Shown: positions 24,466-32,393 of the stretch, one piece after another
How the letters are laid out: every line of letters begins with the position of its first letter
Position numbering within the stretch: the stretch's first letter is position 1
Assembly: GCF_052116585.1 (NCBI RefSeq)
Contig: NZ_JBQKKT010000022.1
Span: 1 to 49,748 of the forward strand
Origin: Luteococcus sp052116585
GTDB taxonomy: Bacteria; Actinomycetota; Actinomycetes; Propionibacteriales; Propionibacteriaceae
Reading direction: 5' to 3'
DNA: 49,748 nucleotides
The notes under the pieces: generated by a model
Seen by the model: only the letters and a program-made list of their open reading frames with translations
What the model was told of the DNA's origin: nothing
The model's database searches: none
Position numbers and translations under genes: made by a program

Positions 24466-24471
24466 TAGGGT
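24466..24471 (+). promoter_or_regulatory. Leaderless-type -10 element (TAGGGT) of asd
   Basis: TAGGGT is 6 bases before the ATG at 24478. Confidence 0.62.
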
Positions 24472-24477
24472 TGCCCC

Positions 24478-25518
24478 ATGCGCGTAGGAGTTTTTGGAGC
24501 CACTGGCCAGGTGGGCAGCGTCATGCTGACCCTTCTCGAGGATCGCAATTTCCCCGTCGACGAGCTCAGGCTGTTCGCCTCGGCTCGTTCGGCTGGCAAG
24601 ACGATCCCCTTCAAGGGCAAGGATGTGGTGGTTGAGGACACCGAGACCGCCGACTTCTCCGGGTTGGACATCGCCCTGTTCAGCAACGGTGGCTCCACCT
24701 CGAGGCGGATCGCACCCAAGGTGGCTGCCGCCGGTGCCATCGTCGTCGACAACTCGTCGGCCTGGCGTCTGGATCCCGAGGTTCCCCTGGTGGTCAGCGA
24801 GGTGAACCCCGACGACGCCAAGAACCCGCCCAAGGGCATCATCGCCAATCCCAACTGCACCACGATGGCCGCCATGCCGGTCCTCAAGCCGCTGCACGAT
24901 GCGGCCGGCCTCCAGCGGCTGGTCGTTGCGACCTACCAGGCCATCTCCGGCTCCGGCGGCGATGCGGTGGTCAATGCCGAACGTCAGTTCCGCGTCGGCG
25001 TGGAGTCCGGCAAGCTCGACGAGCTGCGCCTGGACGGGCAGTGCATCGACTTCGGTGATCCGGCTCCCTATGTCAAGCCGATCGCCTACAACGTGCTGCC
25101 GATCGCCGGTGGACTCGTGGATGACGGCACTGGAGAGACCGACGAGGAGCAGAAGCTGCGCAATGAGTCGCGCAAGATCCTGCACCTGCCCGAGCTGCTG
25201 GTGGCCGGCACCTGCGTGCGCGTTCCCGTGCTCAGTGGTCATTCACTGGTGGTGCATGCGGAGTTCGAGAAGGACATCACCCCCGAGCAGGCCGCGGAGA
25301 TCCTGAGCCGGGCGCCGGGCGTCGAGCTGATGGACGTGCCCACGCCGCAGGATGCTGCCGGCAAGGACCCGTCCTATGTGGGCCGAATCCGCCGCGACCA
25401 GTCGGCGCCCGAGGGCAAGGGTCTGGTCCTCTTCCTCAGCAATGACAACTTGCGCAAGGGTGCCGCCCTGAACGCGGTCCAGGTGGCTGAGGTCGTCGCC
25501 GCAAACCTCAAGGGCTGA
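24478..25518 (+). CDS. asd: Aspartate-semialdehyde dehydrogenase
   Basis: Asd reduces aspartyl phosphate to aspartate semialdehyde, the branch point to lysine/diaminopimelate, threonine and methionine. The 346-residue protein has the N-terminal NADP motif GATGQVGSVML and the nucleophilic C127 in IANPNCTTM. The binding segments YQAISGSGG and VRVPVLSGHSL follow, the latter with the catalytic His. The length is normal. It is followed by proC after a single base, so the two form an operon of amino-acid biosynthesis genes. The lone diaminopimelate link is relevant to cell wall supply. Confidence 0.96.
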   Translation: MRVGVFGATGQVGSVMLTLLEDRNFPVDELRLFASARSAGKTIPFKGKDVVVEDTETADFSGLDIALFSNGGSTSRRIAPKVAAAGAIVVDNSSAWRLDPEVPLVVSEVNPDDAKNPPKGIIANPNCTTMAAMPVLKPLHDAAGLQRLVVATYQAISGSGGDAVVNAERQFRVGVESGKLDELRLDGQCIDFGDPAPYVKPIAYNVLPIAGGLVDDGTGETDEEQKLRNESRKILHLPELLVAGTCVRVPVLSGHSLVVHAEFEKDITPEQAAEILSRAPGVELMDVPTPQDAAGKDPSYVGRIRRDQSAPEGKGLVLFLSNDNLRKGAALNAVQVAEVVAANLKG

Positions 25519-25519
25519 G

Positions 25520-26320
25520 ATGCGCATCGCGCTGGTGGGCGTTGGAAAGATGGGCGAGGCCGTGCTCTCGGGCCTTGTCCGGGCAGGCGGTCATGACCTG
25601 GTGGTGGTGAATCGGCGTGCCGAGCGCGACGCCGAGCTGGTGGAACGCCATGGCGTCACGGCGGCACCGCTGGCCGAGGCCCTGGCGGGCGCCGACGTGG
25701 TGGTGGTGGCCGTCAAGCCGAAGGACATTCCTGCCATGCTGCACCGCGTGGCCTCGGCGCTGGAGCCCCATGCCGTGGTGGTCAGCCTGGCCGCCGGGGT
25801 GTCGCTGCAGACCATGCAGCATCACCTGCCCGATGGTGCGGCTGTGGTGCGGGTGATGCCCAACACCCCGTCGTTGGTGGGGCAAGGGATGAGTGCCGCC
25901 TCGCCAGGCCCCTTCGTGGACGAGGAACAGCTCGCTCGTGTTCGGGAAGTGCTGTCCGCCTGCGGACAGGTGGTCGTCGTGCCGGAGGACCAACAGGATG
26001 CTGTCACCGCGGTCTCCGGTTCCGGACCGGCCTATGTCTTTGCCGTGGCGGAGGCCATGATCGAGGCAGGCGTGCAGCTGGGCCTGCCCCGGGATCTGGC
26101 CACGACGCTGGCCAGCCAGACCATCCTGGGGGCCGGCACCATGCTGGTCGAGTCCGGGACGCACCCCAGCATCCTGCGAGAAAATGTCACCTCCCCAGGA
26201 GGGACCACGGCCCGGGCATTGGCGGTGCTGGACCAGCGGGCGGTTCGGGCCGCCTTCGCTGAGGCAATGCAGGCCTGTCACGACCGATCGCGGGAGATGG
26301 GCCACCCAGAACCGAAGTGA
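25520..26320 (+). CDS. proC: Pyrroline-5-carboxylate reductase
   Basis: ProC reduces pyrroline-5-carboxylate to proline with NADPH. The 266-residue protein begins MRIALVGVGKMGEAVLSGL with the dinucleotide motif. It has VVVAVKPKD, VRVMPNTPSLVGQG and, near the C-terminus, GSGPAYVFAVAEAM and NVTSPGGTTARAL, all family signatures. It lies one base after asd. In the other direction it is about 1.9 kb from proline dehydrogenase, which catalyses the opposite route. A stem-loop follows the stop codon. Confidence 0.96.
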   Translation: MRIALVGVGKMGEAVLSGLVRAGGHDLVVVNRRAERDAELVERHGVTAAPLAEALAGADVVVVAVKPKDIPAMLHRVASALEPHAVVVSLAAGVSLQTMQHHLPDGAAVVRVMPNTPSLVGQGMSAASPGPFVDEEQLARVREVLSACGQVVVVPEDQQDAVTAVSGSGPAYVFAVAEAMIEAGVQLGLPRDLATTLASQTILGAGTMLVESGTHPSILRENVTSPGGTTARALAVLDQRAVRAAFAEAMQACHDRSREMGHPEPK

Positions 26321-26381
26321 GCTGGGTAGAAGTCAGCCGGATTGCCGGGACCGGTCAGTCCGTGTCCCGACCGGGACGTGC

Positions 26382-26411
26382 AGAAGGGCCCACCGTGCGG
26401 TGGGCCCTTCT
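26382..26411. terminator. Bidirectional-type stem-loop between proC and the small-protein gene
   Basis: Perfect 13-base arms (AGAAGGGCCCACC and GGTGGGCCCTTCT) surround a GTGC loop, 61 bases after proC and 68 bases past the end of the convergent small-protein gene. Neither side has a good T-run. It could serve both converging units. Confidence 0.7.
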
Positions 26412-26479
26412 GTCTTCAGTGTGACGCGTGGGTCACAGTTGCGTCCTGGTACGCCCCCGGCGGGGCTGCAGCAGGCGGC

Positions 26480-26614
26480 TCAGTAGCGACGCAGGCCGCC
26501 AATGATGCTCTGGCTGCTGAGGAAGAGCTCGGGGTTACGGTGGGCCACGTCGCCGAGGACGGCGTTCGGGTAGGCATGCACGAGCTTGCCGAGGGCATCG
26601 ATGAACTTGTTCAT
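26480..26614 (-). CDS. Small protein of 44 residues, unknown function
   Basis: The reading frame starts at ATG 26614, preceded by AGGAG with a 7-base spacer, one of the best ribosome binding sites in the window. The product (MNKFIDALGKLVHAYPNAVL at the N-terminus, ending IIGGLRRY) has no signal peptide or cysteine. The first 20 residues could form an amphipathic helix. It stands alone between the convergent proC and the divergent bS22 gene. I do not recognise it. It might be a conserved short protein or a processed peptide; the strong initiation signal argues against chance. Confidence 0.6.
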   Translation of the reverse strand: MNKFIDALGKLVHAYPNAVLGDVAHRNPELFLSSQSIIGGLRRY

Positions 26615-26962
26615 GGTCATTCTCCTGTGGATTGGTAACGGGTACGAAATGTCACGCAGGAATCCACGCTGACCGCCGCGAGCCGTGAGGGCCTCGGGCC
26701 GAGCCTGCAGTGAGTCAGTGTTCCGGGAGCAACCCGAAACTATCTGTCTCAGTCGGTACAACCACCGACACCTCGAGGTTATTCCCCGGCTCGTGGAAGG
26801 TTCAACTTCTTGCACGGAGTTTCCCAGATCGACATCGCAATTTCGCCCGTGGGCGCCCAAACGGTAGAGTTGGGGGGTCGCCCTCGTATCCGACCTCGTC
26901 GGGCGAGGATGAAAAGTCTTGGCTGGATCACCTTCCAGCCCCATTCGAGGAAAGGCTCCACT
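26615..26962. other. Divergent control region of the small-protein and bS22 genes
   Basis: This AT-richer region must hold both promoters. A TAGAGT hexamer at 26865-26870 may be the -10 for bS22, leaving a leader of about 86 bases. On the other strand no clear hexamer pair stands out. No additional gene is visible. Confidence 0.4.
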
Positions 26963-27064
26963 GTGGGTTCTGTCATCAAGAAGCGTCGCAAGCGGATGGC
27001 CAAGAAGAAGCACCGCAAGCTGCTCAAGAAGACGCGCATCCAGCGTCGCCGCGCCGGCAAGTAA
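26963..27064 (+). CDS. 30S ribosomal protein bS22 (AURKAIP1/COX24-domain protein)
   Basis: The product is 33 residues, MGSVIKKRRKRMAKKKHRKLLKKTRIQRRRAGK in content: almost wholly Lys/Arg with the SVIKKRRKRM and RKLLKKTR segments of the actinobacterial small-subunit protein bS22. It binds 16S rRNA near the decoding centre. The GTG at 26963 follows AGGAAAGG with an eight-base gap. The upstream in-frame extension is not coding by family length. In Mycobacterium tuberculosis the homologue lies just after proC, as here (recalled from memory). Confidence 0.93.
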   Translation: MGSVIKKRRKRMAKKKHRKLLKKTRIQRRRAGK

Positions 27065-27127
27065 TTGCCGATGGCCGTGCGCCCTGGCCCCGATCGGTCC
27101 GGGTGGCATGGCTCAGGACTGCGCGAC

Positions 27128-27526
27128 ATGCGTCTGTGGCCCAAACGTGAGGCCAGCCGGTCCGCAACTGCACCCGCAGTTGCGGATGTTGGCGTACCCG
27201 CGGCCGAGTCGGCGGCAGGGAGTGGCCGTCAGCCACCCTTTCCCGTCGACCAGTGGGGCGGGACGGCTGAGGTCGTCTTGCTGACCAGGGCGGGCTGCCA
27301 CCTGTGCGAGATGGCCGAGCCGGTGGTCCGTCAGGTGTGCACCCCTCGGCAGGTGAAGGTGGCCGTGGTCGACGTCGATTGCGATGACGGCCTTCGGTCT
27401 GCCTATACGAACCACGTACCCGTGGTCTTCGTGCGCGGCGAGATCGTGGACTACTGGCAGGTCGACGCCGAACGCCTGGCGCGCGCCATCGACGGCCACC
27501 CATTCGACCGGCCCGCGCCTCTGTGA
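27128..27526 (+). CDS. Glutaredoxin-like protein (DUF836 type)
   Basis: This protein of about 132 residues has a C-terminal thioredoxin fold: VVLLTRAGCHLCEMAEPVV with a CxxC redox pair, then VAVVDVDCDDGLRSAYTNHVPVVFV with the cis-proline, and a final VDAERLARAI helix. The first 45 residues look disordered. ATG 27128 follows AGGA by nine bases; a start at 27071 is possible. It likely reduces protein disulfides. A glutaredoxin gene before hemA is also found in M. tuberculosis (Rv0508), consistent with this order. The rex promoter follows. Confidence 0.85.
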   Translation: MRLWPKREASRSATAPAVADVGVPAAESAAGSGRQPPFPVDQWGGTAEVVLLTRAGCHLCEMAEPVVRQVCTPRQVKVAVVDVDCDDGLRSAYTNHVPVVFVRGEIVDYWQVDAERLARAIDGHPFDRPAPL

Positions 27527-27559
27527 CCACGCGTCGTGCCACTCCTTGTCAACAGGGCT

Positions 27560-27588
27560 TTGTGAACCACATCACCAGCGGTTACAGT
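27560..27588 (+). promoter_or_regulatory. rex promoter with overlapping Rex operator
   Basis: TTGTGA (27560-27565) and TACAGT (27583-27588) are spaced by exactly 17 bases. The -35 lies within TTGTGAA-CCAC-ATCACCA (27560-27577), which matches the Rex consensus TTGTGAAnnnnTTCACAA perfectly in the left half and at 5 of 7 positions in the right half. Bound Rex would block RNA polymerase, so rex and the haem genes behind it should rise when NADH rises. Confidence 0.72.
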
Positions 27589-27651
27589 CCCAAGCGGAAG
27601 TGCAGTGGCACCGCGCACCGGCGCGCCGCCCCACGGCAGACCAGGAGTGTG

Positions 27652-28374
27652 ATGACCGGCCCCGACGAGCAGCAGATCCCGGAGGCGACGATTGCTCGTC
27701 TGCCGGGCTATCTGCGTGTCCTGAATGACTTCCAGGCGGCCGGTGTCACGAGAGTCAGCTCCACGGACCTGGCGGAGGCCGCGGGTGTCCAGCCCGCACT
27801 GCTGCGCCGCGACCTGTCCTACTTCGGTAGTTATGGCACGCGTGGCGTGGGCTACGAGGTTCCACTCCTGGTACGCGAGATCGGCCTGACCACCGGTGGC
27901 GGCACCGTTTGGCCGGTCATCATGATCGGTGTGGGAAATCTGGGGCGGGCGCTGGCGACGCATGGCGGCCTCCTGCAGCAGGACTTCAAGATCGTCGCCC
28001 TCGTCGACGTGGATCCGGCGGTTGTCGGGAGCACGGTCGGCCGGCGGGTGGTGCAGCACGTCGATCGGCTCGAAGAGCTCGTGGCCCAATACCAGCCACG
28101 CATCGCCATCGTGGCCACACCCGCTCATGCTGCCCAGGCCACCTGCGATCGGCTCGTGGATGCCGGGATCACCAGCATCCTGAATTTCGCCCCCACCGGT
28201 GTGGTGGCCCCGGCGCATGTGACAGTGCGCGCCGTGGACCTCTCACAGGAGCTGCGTATCCTCGCCTTCCACGAGGCCCGTAGAGTCGTGGCCTCCGAAT
28301 CCGCCACCGCTCAGCCCGTCCAGCCCGTCCAGTCCGCCCAGTCCGCCCAGTCCGCGCAGGAGTATGTCCCGTGA
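27652..28374 (+). CDS. rex: Redox-sensing transcriptional repressor Rex
   Basis: Rex senses the NADH/NAD+ ratio; NADH releases it from DNA. The 240-residue protein has an N-terminal winged helix (about residues 10-75: IARLPGYLRVLNDFQAAGVTRVSSTDLAEAAGVQPALLRRDLSYFG) and a Rossmann domain with GVGNLGRAL and VDVDP. The C-terminal helix (SQELRILAFHE) swaps between subunits. A low-complexity tail of repeated QPVQ and QSAQ units follows. AGGAG stands four bases before the ATG. The stop overlaps the hemA GTG, so Rex and haem synthesis are coupled. Confidence 0.95.
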   Translation: MTGPDEQQIPEATIARLPGYLRVLNDFQAAGVTRVSSTDLAEAAGVQPALLRRDLSYFGSYGTRGVGYEVPLLVREIGLTTGGGTVWPVIMIGVGNLGRALATHGGLLQQDFKIVALVDVDPAVVGSTVGRRVVQHVDRLEELVAQYQPRIAIVATPAHAAQATCDRLVDAGITSILNFAPTGVVAPAHVTVRAVDLSQELRILAFHEARRVVASESATAQPVQPVQSAQSAQSAQEYVP

Positions 28375-29732
28375 CACTGCTAGCCGTCAGCATCAACCAT
28401 CGCACCGCAGGCCTTGACCTGCTGGCGCGGGCGTCGATGGACAAGGACACCAGTCGTGCCCTGGCCACTTCCCTGGTGGGGCAGGCACATGTTGGAGAGG
28501 CGCTGGTCCTCTCGACGTGCAACCGCACCGAGATCTACCTGGACACCGATCGCTTCCACGCGGGGCTCGAAGCCGTGGCCGTTCCACTGGCCGAACGTGC
28601 CGGCGTCGATCGCGAGGAGCTGCCGGAACTGTGCCGCGTGTACTACGACGAGGCGGCCGTCAAGCACTGCTTCAGCCTCGTCGCCGGGCTCGACTCCCTC
28701 GTCGTGGGTGAGAACCAGATCCTCGGGCAGGTCCGTGAAGCGCTCTCGTCCGCGCAGGAGGACCGCACCTCGGGTGCTTCCATCAACCAGCTCTTCCAGA
28801 CGGCGCTGCGCGTCGGCAAGCGAGTCCAGTCGGAGACCTCGATCGGTGCGGCCGGCCGTTCGGTGCTCACCGCGGCCCTGCAGCAGCTCGAAGGGGACTT
28901 CGAGGTGGCCGGATCCTCCTGCCTCGTCGTGGGAGCTGGCGCGATGGCCGGACTCGCCGCCCGCACCCTGGCCAGCCAGGGCGCCCGCGTTGACTGTGCC
29001 AACCGCACCCTGGCCAAGGCCGAGCGCCTCGCGGCGGAGGTGGGTGGACGAGCCATCCCCATGCAGGACCTTGACCAGGCCGTGGCCGAACACGACGTCG
29101 TGGTCACCTGCACCGGTGCCGCCGGCAGCCTGGTCAGCGCCGAATCATTGGGCGACGGCCCCGTCCCGAGCGTCGTGATCGACCTCGCCATGCCGCCGGA
29201 TGTGGCGGATGACGTGGTGAGCAAGGGTGTTCGACTGGTGAACCTGGCCAGCCTCAAGGAACAGTCAGAGGAGCACGACGAGCTCGACGTGGAGGCCGCC
29301 CGCGCTCTGGTGGGCTCCGAAGTGACCGCCTTCCTCGCCAAGCAGCGCGCCCAGGCGGTGACTCCCACCGTCGTGGCGCTGCGCCAGATGGCCACCGGCG
29401 TGGTGGACAGCGAGATGAAGCGTCTGCGTCGTCGCCTGCCCGGGCTGGACGAGGCGGCCGAGGCACAGATCCACAATGCGCTCAACCGGGTGGCGGAGAA
29501 GCTGATCCACTCCCCGACGGTGCGTGTGCGCGAGTTCTCGGGTGGCGACGATCCGGTTGACTATGCCGCAGTGCTGCGCACCCTGTTCGCGCTGGAGGGG
29601 CGGGAGATTGCCCTCAGCGATCCCGAGGACTGCCCGCCCGAAGCTCGACGTGCGGTCTCCGAACAGGTGGACGGCGTCGTGCCGACCGTCCCCACCGTGC
29701 TGTACCCCAACCAGGAGGAGGCCACCGCATGA
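28371..29732 (+). CDS. hemA: Glutamyl-tRNA reductase
   Basis: HemA reduces glutamate on tRNA-Glu to glutamate-1-semialdehyde, the first committed step of C5-pathway haem synthesis. The 453-residue protein has the catalytic C50 in LSTCNRTEIY, GLDSLVVGENQILGQVREA, the NADPH-binding VVGAGAMAGLAARTL, and the C-terminal dimerisation helix region (LRQMATGVVDSEMKRLRRRLPGL). The GTG at 28371 overlaps the rex stop, and its own stop overlaps hemC (ATGA). HemL, its partner, lies 3.7 kb downstream. Confidence 0.97.
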   Translation: MTLLAVSINHRTAGLDLLARASMDKDTSRALATSLVGQAHVGEALVLSTCNRTEIYLDTDRFHAGLEAVAVPLAERAGVDREELPELCRVYYDEAAVKHCFSLVAGLDSLVVGENQILGQVREALSSAQEDRTSGASINQLFQTALRVGKRVQSETSIGAAGRSVLTAALQQLEGDFEVAGSSCLVVGAGAMAGLAARTLASQGARVDCANRTLAKAERLAAEVGGRAIPMQDLDQAVAEHDVVVTCTGAAGSLVSAESLGDGPVPSVVIDLAMPPDVADDVVSKGVRLVNLASLKEQSEEHDELDVEAARALVGSEVTAFLAKQRAQAVTPTVVALRQMATGVVDSEMKRLRRRLPGLDEAAEAQIHNALNRVAEKLIHSPTVRVREFSGGDDPVDYAAVLRTLFALEGREIALSDPEDCPPEARRAVSEQVDGVVPTVPTVLYPNQEEATA

Positions 29733-30739
29733 TCCGCATCGGAGCTCGCCGCTCGCCGCTGGCCGTGGCCCAGGCCAAGTGGGTGGCTGCCCAGATCGTC
29801 GCGCTCGGCCATGACTGTGAGGTCATCGGCATCGACACCCTGGGCGACGTGGATCGTCGGCGCCTGACGGAGATCGGTGGCACCGGCATCTTCGCCACGG
29901 CAGTGCGGGATCGTCTGCGGGACCACAGCATCGACGTGGCGGTTCATTCCCTCAAGGACCTGCCGGTGGCACAGGCTCCGGGACTGGTGGTGGCAGCCAT
30001 CCCCGCGCGGGAGGACGTCCGCGACGTGCTCGTGGGACTGCCCGTCGAACAGTGGGGCGACGGCACCGTGGTGGGCACTGGCTCGCCACGGCGGGCCATA
30101 CAGGTCGAGGCGCTGGCCGCCCAGCGCGGCATCACCGTCAAGGTGGTTCCGATCCGCGGCAATGTGGACACCCGGCTGGACCTGGTGCGCCACGGCGACG
30201 TGGATGCCACCCTGCTGGCCGCCGCTGGCCTGCTGCGCCTGGGGCGGCTCGAGGCGAGGCAGGTCACCACGCCCATCACCCAGAGCCAGGATGTCCGCAT
30301 CCAGGACCTTCCGGCACGCCTGCTGGGCACCGATGTGATGCTCCCGGCCGCCGGACAGGGGGCGCTCGGCGTCGAGTGTCGCATCGACGCATCCGACGAG
30401 GTGCTGACCGCCCTGGCGGAGTTGGACCACGCGGCCACCCGCGCCGCCGTCACGGCCGAACGTAGTTTCCTGTCCACGCTGGAGGCCGGTTGCCTCGCCC
30501 CGGTGGGAGCGCACGGCGTCGTGACCGGCGACGATTTGACCATTCGTACAGTGGCTGGGCAACAATCGTCCAATGATTCGGCCAGCACATCCGCTGGCAC
30601 GGGGCCGCTGACCGTCATGGCAACGCGATCCGGAACCGCCGCGGATGCCCAGGGGCTGGGCGCTGCGCTGGCCGCTGAGGTCTTGCCGCAGATCCAGCTC
30701 GACCATGAGCAGAAGGTGAAGAAGCACGGTGAACACTGA
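29729..30739 (+). CDS. hemC: Porphobilinogen deaminase (hydroxymethylbilane synthase)
   Basis: HemC links four porphobilinogens into hydroxymethylbilane. In this 336-residue protein the dipyrromethane cofactor cysteine is C255 (LEAGCLAPVGAHG). Other signatures are AVHSLKDLPV with the catalytic Asp nearby, GTGSPRRAIQ, and VPIRGNVDTRL. An unusual hydrophilic stretch rich in Ser/Thr (QQSSNDSASTSAGTG) follows the cofactor domain, probably a loop. It overlaps hemA by 4 bases and hemD by 11 bases. Confidence 0.97.
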   Translation: MIRIGARRSPLAVAQAKWVAAQIVALGHDCEVIGIDTLGDVDRRRLTEIGGTGIFATAVRDRLRDHSIDVAVHSLKDLPVAQAPGLVVAAIPAREDVRDVLVGLPVEQWGDGTVVGTGSPRRAIQVEALAAQRGITVKVVPIRGNVDTRLDLVRHGDVDATLLAAAGLLRLGRLEARQVTTPITQSQDVRIQDLPARLLGTDVMLPAAGQGALGVECRIDASDEVLTALAELDHAATRAAVTAERSFLSTLEAGCLAPVGAHGVVTGDDLTIRTVAGQQSSNDSASTSAGTGPLTVMATRSGTAADAQGLGAALAAEVLPQIQLDHEQKVKKHGEH

Positions 30740-32366
30740 GAGCGAGCCAGGCCTGGCCCCCATCCCCGGACGGGTGCTGTTCGTCGGCGCCGGTCCCGGC
30801 GATCCCAATCTCCTGACGGTTGCCGCGATCTCGGCGCTGGAGGATGCGGGCGCGGTGCTCGTCAACGACGATGACCTGCGCCAGATGTTGAACCATCCGG
30901 TGCTCAAGATCGACCCGGCCACGCCCGTGCTGAGCTTCGGCCCGTCGGAACATGCCCCCGCGGCACCGGTGGAGGCGCGCGTGCAGGCCATCATCGAGGC
31001 CGCCGAGAGTGGGCGTGACGTGGTGCGTCTGGTCAGTGGTGATCCCTTCCTGGACGGCGGCGTCTCGGGCGAGGCCGCGGAGTGCGCCAAGGCGGGTCTG
31101 GACATCGAGATCGTGCCGGGCATCTCGTCGATGACGGCGGTGCCGGAGTATGCGGGCATCTCCCTGGAGGGAGGGGTTCAGCTCATCCGTACCTTGCGTC
31201 GGCCGGGACTCGAGCCGGCCAGCGAGATGCCGGAGCAGTGGGCGGCCCACGGCACCCTGGTGGTGCACGCCAATGCCTCGCAGCTGGGCTCGATCCACGA
31301 GCAGGCCATCAAGTCCGGCCGCACCGCAGACGAGCAGGTGCTGCTCACCTTCTCCGGCGGCAGCACCCAGCAGCACTCACGCCAGGTGAAGCTCTCCGAG
31401 CTCCCCCGAGTGGCCCGCACCCTGGATCCGGAGGCTTCGGTGCACGTCATCGTCGGAGCGGCCGTGGCCGAGAGTCCGCGCGACGAACTGGACTGGTTCG
31501 AGCGCAAGCCGCTCTTTGGCTGGCGGGTGCTGGTTCCGCGCACCAAGGACCAGGCGGGCGAGATGGTGGCGCGTCTGGAGATGTACGGAGCGCACGCCGA
31601 CGAGGTGCCGACGATCTCCGTCGAACCGCCGCGCACCCCGCAGCAGATGGACAAGGCCATCCGTGGTCTGGTCGAGGGCAGCTACGAGTGGGTCTGCTTC
31701 ACCTCCGTGAATGCCGTCCGCGCCGTGCGGGAGCGTCTGGAAGAGTACGGCCTGGATGCGCGTGCCTTCAGCGGCCTGCGGATCGCCGCAGTGGGCAATG
31801 CCACCGCGAACGCGCTCAAGGCCTGGGGCATCAAGCCCGATCTGGTGCCGCTGGTGGAGCACTCTGCCGCCGGTCTGGCGGCCGAATTCCCCGCCTATGA
31901 CGAGGTGCTGGACCCGATCAACCGGGTCTTCCTGCCTCGCGCCGACATCGCCACCGAGGTGCTGGTCAAGGGCCTCACCGAGCTGGGCTGGGAGGTGGAC
32001 GACATCACGGCCTATCGCACGGTTCGGGCTGCTCCGCCACCCGCCGAGACCCGTGAGGCGATCAAGACCGGCAAGTTCGACGCGGCCGTCTTCACGTCCT
32101 CGTCGACGGTTCGCAACCTGGTGGGCATCGCTGGCAAGCCGCACAACCACACGGTGATCGCGGCCATCGGTCCGCAGACCGCGCAGGGTTGCGCCGACCA
32201 CGGCCTGCGCGTTGACGTCGTGGCGCCCCAGCCGGGTGCGATCGAACTGGTGGATGCCCTGGCCGAGTTCGCCCTGAAGCGTCGCGCCGAACTGCTGGCC
32301 GAGGGGCGTCCCGTGACCAAGCCCAGTGAGACGCGGCGCCGTCGTCGCAGCACCACGTCCGCCTGA
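30729..32366 (+). CDS. hemD: Fused uroporphyrinogen-III methyltransferase-like domain and uroporphyrinogen-III synthase
   Basis: This 545-residue protein has two parts. Residues about 15-245 resemble uroporphyrinogen-III C-methyltransferase (VGAGPGDPNLLTV, VRLVSGDPFLDGG, VPGISSM), a fold that would make precorrin-2 for sirohaem or cobalamin; its GRGGEE segment is not conserved, so activity is uncertain. Residues about 255-525 are uroporphyrinogen-III synthase (VLVPRTKDQAGEM, VCFTSVNAVRAVRERL, TAYRTVRA, AVFTSSSTVRNL), which closes the tetrapyrrole ring. Such fusion is typical of Actinomycetota. The C-terminus ends in a basic tail. The GTG at 30729 is chosen for the 11-base overlap with hemC. 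Confidence 0.93.
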   Translation: MNTESEPGLAPIPGRVLFVGAGPGDPNLLTVAAISALEDAGAVLVNDDDLRQMLNHPVLKIDPATPVLSFGPSEHAPAAPVEARVQAIIEAAESGRDVVRLVSGDPFLDGGVSGEAAECAKAGLDIEIVPGISSMTAVPEYAGISLEGGVQLIRTLRRPGLEPASEMPEQWAAHGTLVVHANASQLGSIHEQAIKSGRTADEQVLLTFSGGSTQQHSRQVKLSELPRVARTLDPEASVHVIVGAAVAESPRDELDWFERKPLFGWRVLVPRTKDQAGEMVARLEMYGAHADEVPTISVEPPRTPQQMDKAIRGLVEGSYEWVCFTSVNAVRAVRERLEEYGLDARAFSGLRIAAVGNATANALKAWGIKPDLVPLVEHSAAGLAAEFPAYDEVLDPINRVFLPRADIATEVLVKGLTELGWEVDDITAYRTVRAAPPPAETREAIKTGKFDAAVFTSSSTVRNLVGIAGKPHNHTVIAAIGPQTAQGCADHGLRVDVVAPQPGAIELVDALAEFALKRRAELLAEGRPVTKPSETRRRRRSTTSA

Positions 32367-32381
32367 CCCGTCGCGGACGCC

Positions 32382-32387
32382 TAGACT
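32382..32387 (+). promoter_or_regulatory. Leaderless-type -10 element (TAGACT) of hemB
   Basis: TAGACT is 6 bases before the hemB ATG, giving hemB its own promoter inside the haem cluster. Confidence 0.62.
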
Positions 32388-32393
32388 GGTCCA

